Under the pieces are notes generated by a model. It ran no database searches and was not told the DNA's origin. It was given only the letters and a program-made list of their open reading frames with translations. From NCBI GenBank assembly GCA_017470325.1, contig JAFUES010000014.1:1-50715 (forward strand): a stretch of 50,715 bases of DNA, given 5' to 3'. The position numbers and the translations under genes are program-made. Each line of letters opens with the position of its first letter. Position 1 is the first letter of the stretch. This document shows positions 44,770-50,715 of this stretch, one piece after another. The DNA comes from Oscillospiraceae bacterium (lineage in GTDB: Bacteria; Bacillota_A; Clostridia; Oscillospirales; Oscillospiraceae).

Positions 44770-46894
44770 CGCGCACCGCATTTTCAGCAGTGTGGTCGCC
44801 ATCGTGATCCTAATGGGCCTGTGTCTGGTGCCTTGCCTCTATGCCTGGTTCAACATCTTCTCCAACTGGGATCCCTATGGGCCGGACGCCACCTCCCGGA
44901 TCCGGGTCTCCGTGGTGTCCCTGGACAAAGGCGCGGACGTGCTGGGTATCGAAGTGAACCTGGGCGATACCATTATCGGGGCGCTGGAGTCCAACGACCA
45001 GATCGGCTGGGTCTTTGCAGAAAGCAAGGAGGAGGCGCTCTGGCGGGTTTACAGCAGCGATTGCTACGCGGCGCTGATCGTGCCGGAGGATTTCAGCCGG
45101 GATTTCATCAGCTTTCTGACCCTGCGTTTTGAGCACCCCCAGCTGACCTATTATGAAAACGGCAAGAAAAACGCCATTGCTCCCAAAATCACAGGCCAGG
45201 CCAAAACTGCCGTAACCAATCAGGTCAATACCACCGTGCTGCAGACCCTGGTATCCGGGGCCTCCAATGTGGTGCTGGCCCTGGAGGCCAACGGCCTGGA
45301 CGCCGAACAGCTGCTGACGGATCTCAGCGACAAAATGCAGGAGCTGAGCCTCCGTCTGGATGAGGCCAACGCCGCCCTGGACAATGTGGTCAATGTGGCC
45401 AACGGCGCGGAGTCGCTGCTGCTGGCCTCCAGCACCCTGGTGGCGGATCTGAGCACCACGGTGGGCTATACGGGCGAGCTGGCGGACATCATCGCCGGGG
45501 ACACCATGAAGGTGGACCTGAGCGTGCGGGATACCCTTTCACAGATCAACACGGCTCTGCAGAGCACCAGCGCCAACATCAGCAGCTTCAACAGTGAGCT
45601 GAGCCAGGCGCTGACCAGCCCGGAGCGCTATAACGATTTCATCAACGGCCAGCGGGCCGAGCGCGTGGAAGCACTCAACAATATGCGCGGACGGATCATG
45701 GATCTGCAGGGCGCGGTCAACGGCGCGGGCCTGAGCGGCATGGGCAAGCTCATGGGCGATCTGGCGGACAGCCTGGGCGATCTGAGCGGAGAGCTCAGCG
45801 CCATGGAGCCAGTGGACGTGTCTGATTCCGAGCAATGGGAAGCCGTGCAGGCCAAACTGCCCGGGATCCTGGAGCGGATCGCCCGGGTCAACCAGCTGCT
45901 CTCCGGAGTGATCGTTGAGGTGGCCGAGACCCTGAGTGTCCGCGTGGAAAACGCGGTGGACCGGGTCAACAACGCCGCCGGCGGCGTGGCCGATATCCTG
46001 GCCTTGATCGAAGAAAAAACGGCCAACGCCTCCGTGTCTCTGGCCGGGATGGCGGGGAGCGTTGCGCAGCTGGAATCCAAGGTCCTGCAGGCGGAGAGCG
46101 GCATTAGCCATATCCGGGCAAAGCTCCTGGAACTGTCCGAGTTTGTGGACGCTCTGGCCAGCAGCGAGTTCCTCAAGGAAGTGCTGGAGCTGCTGCGAAA
46201 CGGGCCGGATGTGCTGAGCAGCCGCATCGCCTCGCCCATCAAGGTGGCGGATGAGATCCTGTATCCGGTGGACAGTTACGGCTCCCAGATGTCGCCTTTC
46301 TATACGGTGCTGGCCCAGTGGGTGGGGGCTCTGTTCTGCGCGGTGCTGCTGAAGACCCGCATCCGGGAGGAGGACAAGCCGCCCCGACTCACCATGCCCC
46401 AGCATTTCTTCGGCCGTTATGCATTGTTCTTCTGTGTGTGCGTGGCCCAGGCCCTGATCACCTCGCTGGGCGATCTGCTGTATGTGAATATCATATGTAC
46501 CCATCCGGTATTCTTCGTGCTGGCTGCGGTGATGACCGGGATCTGCTTTTCCATGATCAACTACATGCTGTCCTTTACCCTGGGGGCGGCGGGCCTCGCG
46601 GTCTCCGTGGTGGTCATGGTGCTGCAGGTGGCTGGCTCCGGCGGTACCTACCCGGTGGAGGTTCTGCCCCAGCCCTTCCAGATCCTCTACCCCTTCATGC
46701 CCTATAAGTTCGCCATGAACGCCATGCGCGAAGCCCTCTCCGGCTTCTATGGCCTGTACTACTGGCAGAACATCGGCATGCTGCTGCTGATCACCTTAGG
46801 CTGTGTTGCTGCGGCCTTCTTGCTGTATTTCCCAGGGAAATGGCTCAACGGCATCCTGGAGGGTGCAAAAGAAAAGACCGGCATCATGATTTAA
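44738..46894 (+). CDS. YhgE/Pip-domain membrane protein, copy 2
   Basis: A 718-residue paralogue of the protein two genes upstream: the N-terminal membrane segment, FNIFSNWDPYGPD after it, an extracellular coiled-coil-rich domain, and C-terminal segments beginning FYTVLAQWVGALFCAVLL with KFAMNAMREALSGF. Same layout, so the pair arose by duplication. The start at 44738 follows GGGGAAGGAG. The last gene before the terminator, in a three-gene unit. Confidence 0.85.
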   Translation: MQNIKRIIKGDAHRIFSSVVAIVILMGLCLVPCLYAWFNIFSNWDPYGPDATSRIRVSVVSLDKGADVLGIEVNLGDTIIGALESNDQIGWVFAESKEEALWRVYSSDCYAALIVPEDFSRDFISFLTLRFEHPQLTYYENGKKNAIAPKITGQAKTAVTNQVNTTVLQTLVSGASNVVLALEANGLDAEQLLTDLSDKMQELSLRLDEANAALDNVVNVANGAESLLLASSTLVADLSTTVGYTGELADIIAGDTMKVDLSVRDTLSQINTALQSTSANISSFNSELSQALTSPERYNDFINGQRAERVEALNNMRGRIMDLQGAVNGAGLSGMGKLMGDLADSLGDLSGELSAMEPVDVSDSEQWEAVQAKLPGILERIARVNQLLSGVIVEVAETLSVRVENAVDRVNNAAGGVADILALIEEKTANASVSLAGMAGSVAQLESKVLQAESGISHIRAKLLELSEFVDALASSEFLKEVLELLRNGPDVLSSRIASPIKVADEILYPVDSYGSQMSPFYTVLAQWVGALFCAVLLKTRIREEDKPPRLTMPQHFFGRYALFFCVCVAQALITSLGDLLYVNIICTHPVFFVLAAVMTGICFSMINYMLSFTLGAAGLAVSVVVMVLQVAGSGGTYPVEVLPQPFQILYPFMPYKFAMNAMREALSGFYGLYYWQNIGMLLLITLGCVAAAFLLYFPGKWLNGILEGAKEKTGIMI

Positions 46895-46911
46895 ATGACA
46901 ATAAAAAAGCT

Positions 46912-46948
46912 GGCCCTGTACGGTTTGCAGTTCAAACCGTACAGGGCC
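46912..46948. terminator. Convergent terminator, yhgE-type and gtrA units
   Basis: Perfect 16-base stem (46912-46927 with 46933-46948), A-run before and T-rich after, so it works for both strands. Confidence 0.9.
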
Positions 46949-46961
46949 TTGCTGTTGTTTA

Positions 46962-47375
46962 TTATTTCTTTGCGGTGTCGATGCTCTTGCCGTAGACCAC
47001 GAAGCGCTGATACAAAAACTCAGTCACGAAGTTCAGGATCATGTTGAGGGCGGTAACCAGGTATTCGTTCCAGCCCAGTGTCTCGGCCAGGTAGTTGCCG
47101 CCAATGGTGCTCAGCGGGGTGAAGACTGCGTAATACAGCGCCACCTTCAGCATGGCCACCGGTACGTTGGCCGCGGACTGGAATGTGAACTTCCGGTTCA
47201 GCGTAAAGTTCCACAACACCGACAGCACCAGTGCGATCAGATAACAGGGCCAGTAACTCCAGGTGGTCAGCTCATTGAGCAGGGTGAAGCTGACGATCTC
47301 GATCAACCCCGCGCTGATGGAGAACAGCGTAAACTTTACCGCGCGCAAGAGTTCTTTTTTCTTGTTGGATTCCAT
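46962..47375 (-). CDS. GtrA-family membrane protein
   Basis: A 137-residue protein with four membrane segments (TLFSISAGLIEIVSFTLL, then YLIALVLSVLWNFTLNRKFT, then VALYYAVFTPLSTIGGNYLA, then LVTALNMILNFVTEFLYQRF). The WNFTLNRKFTF pattern and the Arg-Phe C-terminus are GtrA hallmarks. Relatives flip lipid-linked sugars for cell-wall glycosylation. AGGAGGGA precedes the ATG. It ends at the convergent terminator. Confidence 0.88.
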   Translation of the reverse strand: MESNKKKELLRAVKFTLFSISAGLIEIVSFTLLNELTTWSYWPCYLIALVLSVLWNFTLNRKFTFQSAANVPVAMLKVALYYAVFTPLSTIGGNYLAETLGWNEYLVTALNMILNFVTEFLYQRFVVYGKSIDTAKK

Positions 47376-47449
47376 GGGCAGTCCCTCCTGACGACAGGAG
47401 TATACTCCCTTTAGCGGAAAAGAACAATAGACAATTTCAAATATTTGAA

Positions 47450-49039
47450 CTAATCCTTCACCAGATCCATATACTCATCATAGGTGCACAGCCGGTCTAT
47501 GATGCCGGTATCGGTGATCTCAATGATCCGGTTGGCCACGGTCTGGGTCAGCTGGTGGTCGTGGCAGGAGAAGATGATGTTGTACTTGAAGGCCTCCAGG
47601 CCGTTGTTCAGCGCGGCGATGCTCTCCAGATCCAAATGGTTGGTGGGCTGGTCCAGCACCAGGAAGTTGGCGCCGGAGAGCATCATGCGGCTGAGCATGC
47701 AGCGGACCTTTTCGCCGCCGGATAGGACCTTGGCGGGCTTGTACACATCGTCTCCGGAGAAGAGCATCCGCCCCAAGAAGGTGCGCAGATAGCTCTCCCG
47801 CTTGTCCTCGGAGAACTGGCGCATCCATTCGATCAGGTCCTCGTCGAAGCTGTCGAAATAGGCGTTGTGGTCCTTGGGGAAATAGGAAGGCTGGATGGAA
47901 GCGCCCCACTTGACACTGCCGCTGTCCGGCTCCTCCTCACCCATGAGGATCTTGAAGAGCATGGTCACGGCCAGCTCGTTCTTACCCACCACGGCGATCT
48001 TGTCCTCCTTGCCCACGATGAAGCTGACCTTGTCCAGGAGCTTGACGCCGTCCACGGTCTTGCTGATCTCGGTGACGAAAAGGCGGTCCTTGCCCGGTTC
48101 CCGATCAGCCTTGAAGCCCACCCATGGATAGCGGCGGCCGGAGGCGGGCAGCTCTTCCACGGTAATCTTGTCCAGCAGCTTCCGGCGGGAGGTGGCCTGC
48201 CGGGACTTGGACTTGTTGGCGGAGAAGCGAGCAATAAAGGTCTGCAGCTCCTGGATCTTCTGCTCGGCCTTTTTGTTCTGATCCCGCATCAGCTTCTGGA
48301 TCAGCTGGCTGCTCTCATACCAGAAGTCGTAGTTGCCCACATACATCTTGATCTTGCCGTAGTCGATATCCACGATATGAGTGCAGACATTGTTGAGGAA
48401 GTATCGGTCATGGCTGACCACCAGCACCGTGCCCTCATAGTCCATGAGGAAATCCTCCAGCCAGACCACGCTGACCAGGTCCAGGTTGTTGGTGGGCTCG
48501 TCCAGCAGCAGCACGTCCGGATGCCCGAACAGCGCCTGAGCCAGCAGGACCTTGACCTTCAGCCGCGGGTCGATGTCCCGCATCAGTTCCCCGTGAAGGG
48601 ACACGTCCACGCCCAGGCCCTGGAGGATGCGTCCGGCGTCGCTCTCGGCCTCCCAGCCGCCCAACTCGGAGAATTCCTCCTCCAGCTCGGCGGCGCGGAT
48701 GCCGTCCTCGTCGGTGAAGTCCTCTTTGTCGTAGATGGCATCCTTCTCCTTGCCGCAGTCATAGAGTCGCTGGTGGCCCATGATCACCGTGTCCAGCACA
48801 GTGTAATCATCATACAGGCTCTGGTTTTGCTTGAGCACCGACATGCGGCGTTTGGGGTCCAGCACCACGGAGCCGGAGGTGGGCTCCAATTCCCCGGAGA
48901 GGATCTTGATGAAGGTGGATTTCCCGGCGCCATTGGCGCCGATAATGCCGTAGCAGTTGCCGGCGGTAAACTGCAGGTCCACTCGGCTGAACAGCACCGA
49001 GGGTCCAAACTGCATGGAGAGATCATTGACGGTTAACAT
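47450..49039 (-). CDS. ykpA: ABC-F family ATPase (YkpA/YbiT-like)
   Basis: A 529-residue soluble protein with two ABC domains: P-loop GANGAGKST near 40, then VGKNELAV near 355 (degenerate). Signatures are DPRLKVKVLLAQALF and LSGGEKVRC, with Walker B-type VLLLDEPTNNLDL and LVLDQPTNHLD. The linker is the PtIM type. It resembles YkpA/YbiT, ribosome-bound translation factors, more than antibiotic-protection types. The start is MLTVNDL: GGAGG lies 7 bases before it, inside ATTATGTTAACC, so the ATG of the motif is the start codon. Confidence 0.9.
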   Translation of the reverse strand: MLTVNDLSMQFGPSVLFSRVDLQFTAGNCYGIIGANGAGKSTFIKILSGELEPTSGSVVLDPKRRMSVLKQNQSLYDDYTVLDTVIMGHQRLYDCGKEKDAIYDKEDFTDEDGIRAAELEEEFSELGGWEAESDAGRILQGLGVDVSLHGELMRDIDPRLKVKVLLAQALFGHPDVLLLDEPTNNLDLVSVVWLEDFLMDYEGTVLVVSHDRYFLNNVCTHIVDIDYGKIKMYVGNYDFWYESSQLIQKLMRDQNKKAEQKIQELQTFIARFSANKSKSRQATSRRKLLDKITVEELPASGRRYPWVGFKADREPGKDRLFVTEISKTVDGVKLLDKVSFIVGKEDKIAVVGKNELAVTMLFKILMGEEEPDSGSVKWGASIQPSYFPKDHNAYFDSFDEDLIEWMRQFSEDKRESYLRTFLGRMLFSGDDVYKPAKVLSGGEKVRCMLSRMMLSGANFLVLDQPTNHLDLESIAALNNGLEAFKYNIIFSCHDHQLTQTVANRIIEITDTGIIDRLCTYDEYMDLVKD

Positions 49040-49042
49040 AAT
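49032..49042 (-). repeat. ATTATGTTAAC motif spanning the ABC-F start codon
   Basis: Sense to the gene: ATT ATG TTA ACC, where ATG is the start codon. T replaces the A that would make TAA. Confidence 0.7.
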
Positions 49043-49081
49043 TCTTCCTCCCGGAGAGATTTCAGACTTTCATTTGGGATT

Positions 49082-49087
49082 ATTCTA
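49082..49087 (-). promoter_or_regulatory. Candidate promoter of the ABC-F gene
   Basis: Minus-strand extended -10 TGATAGAAT (-10 box at 49082-49087); the -35 position is poor. Confidence 0.4.
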
Positions 49088-49204
49088 TCATAAGCGGAGA
49101 AAAGATGGTATAACATTTTCGGAAAATCTTCTCCCCATATGCAACGCCGGAGATGTGTCTGGCGTCTTTTAGGGTGAGCGCTCATAGAACAAAGGAGGTG
49201 CCGC

Positions 49205-49762
49205 ATGGAGGATTCGGCCATTGTGGATCTATACTGGCAGCGGTCTGACCGGGCTATCAGCGAGACGGAAAAGAAATACGGAGCCTATTGCTATCGCCTG
49301 GCCTACAGCATCTGCGGCAGCGAGCAGGACGCGGAGGAATGCGTCAACGACACCTGGCTGCGCGCCTGGAACGCCATGCCCACAGAGCGTCCCCGGATCC
49401 TGTCCGCCTTTCTGGGCTGCCTGACCCGCAACGCCGCCATCGGCCGCTACCGGGAAAAGCACCGGCGCAAGCGGGGCGGCGGGGAAACGGCCCTGGCTCT
49501 GGACGAGCTGTCCGAGTGCCTGGCAGACGGAACAGACCTGGAGGATGAGATCCAGAAGCGGGAGTTGGCCCGGCTGATCGGCGCATTTGTCTCCGATCTT
49601 AAGGAGACGGAACAGCTGGTGTTCACCGCCCGGTACTACTATCTGGCCCCGGTCAACCAGATCGCTGCGCGGCTGGGACTCAGCGAGAGTAAGGTCAAGA
49701 GCATGCTGTTTCGTTTGCGGGGCAGGCTGCGCAGGCAGCTGGAAAAGGAGGGCTGGCTATGA
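49205..49762 (+). CDS. ECF-like RNA polymerase sigma factor
   Basis: A 185-residue sigma-70-family protein with region 2 (EQDAEECVNDTWLRAWNAMP) and region 4 (LVFTARYYYLAPVNQIAARL, then SESKVKSMLFRLRGRLRRQL). It lacks regions 1 and 3, as expected of extracytoplasmic-function sigma factors. AAAGGAGGTG before the ATG. It overlaps the next gene by 4 bases, the usual sign of a sigma factor encoded with its regulator. No promoter pair is convincing upstream. Confidence 0.85.
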   Translation: MEDSAIVDLYWQRSDRAISETEKKYGAYCYRLAYSICGSEQDAEECVNDTWLRAWNAMPTERPRILSAFLGCLTRNAAIGRYREKHRRKRGGGETALALDELSECLADGTDLEDEIQKRELARLIGAFVSDLKETEQLVFTARYYYLAPVNQIAARLGLSESKVKSMLFRLRGRLRRQLEKEGWL

Positions 49763-50547
49763 CGAATCTGGATCTGCTGGAGGCCATGAACGGGATCGGC
49801 GAGGATACCGTCTTCCATACGCGGCGTCTCCTGGAACATGAGGAGAAGCAAAGCATGAGCAAAAGCAAAAAGATCTGGCGGACCGTGCTGATCGCGGCAG
49901 TGATCACAAGTCTGCTGAGCGTGACCGCCTACGCGGCGGCGCAGTTCACCATGAGCGGGCGCAAGCCTGCAGAGAAGAGTTTCACCGTCCAGTATGGTAC
50001 CATCAGCCATGAGGTGCCCATGGAGTATGTGTTCGAATTCGAAGGCCCGGCGGAGTGCCAGGAGGTGCAGTTCAAAACCAACTGGGCGCCCACAGAGGAC
50101 TATTGGAGTTTCGTGGGGCCCCAGGAGGACGGCTGGGCCAGCCTGTTGGAGGCCAATGAGATCTACAACGAAACCTATCAGCTGTATCAGCCGGGCTGTG
50201 TGATCGACGTGATGTACGCGCCCCAGTTTATCGACGGCGGCGCCATGATCCTCTCCGGCTGGGCGCCGGGCCCCATTACGGAGGAGACCTGGGGGCAGGT
50301 GCAGGCTTATAAATTCACGGCCACGGCTACCCATCCCATGAACCTGGAGGGCACGGCCTTTGCCGAGGGCAACTTCGTGATCCTCTTCCACCCGGAGGAG
50401 GGCTGGATCATCGGTGTGCGGGGCCATGACAGCATGGAAAACATCGAGCAGATCGCCAGGAACCTGGAGGTGCGCCCCACAGGCGGCACCGTCCGCAGCT
50501 CGGATTTTGAGACACCCTTTGCCGACTGCGACATTTATATCGGATAA
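49759..50547 (+). CDS. Membrane-anchored partner of the sigma factor (anti-sigma-like)
   Basis: A 262-residue single-pass protein: a short cytoplasmic part (MTNLDLLEAMNGIGEDTVFH) that would contact the sigma factor, one membrane segment (TVLIAAVITSLLSVTAYAAA near residues 42-62) and an extracellular beta-rich domain with many Trp residues. This is the layout of anti-sigma factors paired with ECF-like sigma factors in clostridia; the inducing signal is unknown. Confidence 0.75.
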   Translation: MTNLDLLEAMNGIGEDTVFHTRRLLEHEEKQSMSKSKKIWRTVLIAAVITSLLSVTAYAAAQFTMSGRKPAEKSFTVQYGTISHEVPMEYVFEFEGPAECQEVQFKTNWAPTEDYWSFVGPQEDGWASLLEANEIYNETYQLYQPGCVIDVMYAPQFIDGGAMILSGWAPGPITEETWGQVQAYKFTATATHPMNLEGTAFAEGNFVILFHPEEGWIIGVRGHDSMENIEQIARNLEVRPTGGTVRSSDFETPFADCDIYIG

Positions 50548-50581
50548 CAGAGAACGGAGCAGGCCGTCCGGCCTGTGCATC

Positions 50582-50715
50582 TGTCAACCAAAAGTAGACA
50601 GTAAAAAAGAATAGTCAAGGAAAGCCCAGTTCGGTTTTGTACTGAACTGGGCTTTTGTAGCCCAGAGCGGCGTGCCGCCGCTGGTTGTTGAAGAAGAAAA
50701 CATACTGATCCAGGA
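50582..50715 (-). mobile_element. End of an IS3-family insertion sequence
   Basis: The terminal-looking TGTCAACCAAAAGTAGACAG at 50582 begins a block that includes the 3' end of a transposase reading inward. The rest lies beyond the window. The exact inverted-repeat boundary is tentative. Confidence 0.7.
50615..50715 (-). CDS. IS3-family (IS150-like) transposase, C-terminal part, cut by window end
   Basis: The minus strand reads LDQYVFFFNNQRRHAALGYK then SPVQYKTELGFP and TGA (50615-50617). This is the conserved end of DDE transposases of IS3 family orfB (FYNNxRxHxxLGYxSPxxYR). The 5' part lies past 50715. A perfect 11-base inverted repeat inside the coding end (50620-50630 with 50643-50653) can form a terminator-like hairpin. 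Confidence 0.85.
   Translation of the reverse strand, partial: LDQYVFFFNNQRRHAALGYKSPVQYKTELGFP

Overview
The window looks like chromosome from a GC-rich, low-GC-phylum anaerobe (Firmicutes/Clostridia, most likely an Oscillospiraceae-type gut bacterium). The reasons are YlxM-Ffh, Rex, pyruvate phosphate dikinase, KhpA, the YfmF/YfmH peptidase pair, a BspA-type leucine-rich surface protein with SipW/TasA-like secreted partners, and strong AGGAGG ribosome binding sites. The genus assignment is inference. Most of the window is GC-rich and densely coded; the first ~400 bases are AT-richer and hold only a gene remnant, and the last ~130 bases are the end of an IS3-family element.

Layout: 1-590 remnant ORF and two terminators; 590-723 tRNA-Ser(GCT) with its promoter; 734-4241 minus-strand housekeeping genes (mnmE, rex, csaA, an EamA permease); 4364-5593 rlmI-like methyltransferase; 5675-9653 minus operon yfmF-yfmH-lgt-coiled-coil protein; 9739-16815 a 7.1-kb GT84/GH94 cyclic-glucan-synthase-like gene; 16970-24238 plus-strand SRP and translation genes (ylxM, ffh, rpsP, khpA, rimM, trmD-GNAT fusion, rsmA), interrupted by two paralogous lipoprotein genes; 24329-27175 ppdK with an unusual C-terminal tail; 27484-40790 a five-gene surface operon headed by a 3375-residue secreted protein; 40854-41650 a 1-Cys peroxiredoxin with a palindromic operator; 41727-46894 two YhgE/Pip-type membrane proteins flanking a small membrane protein; 46962-49039 gtrA and an ABC-F ATPase; 49205-50547 an ECF-like sigma factor with its membrane-anchored partner; 50582-50715 IS3-family fragment.

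Two things stand out. First, the surface operon: a giant BspA-LRR/Cna-like protein without its own anchor is co-transcribed with two SipW/TasA-type proteins, a protein ending in a sorting-like signal (VQTGD, hydrophobic stretch, basic tail) and a MucBP-like membrane-anchored protein. This looks like a cell-surface fibre or adhesin machine; its function is inferred. Second, the 11-base motif ATTATGTNAAC, followed by C or T, occurs ten times. Nine copies are in genes, all in the sense orientation and in all three codon phases, and N changes from A to C or T exactly in the phase where A would create a stop codon. This points to a nucleotide-level signal that no annotated feature explains.
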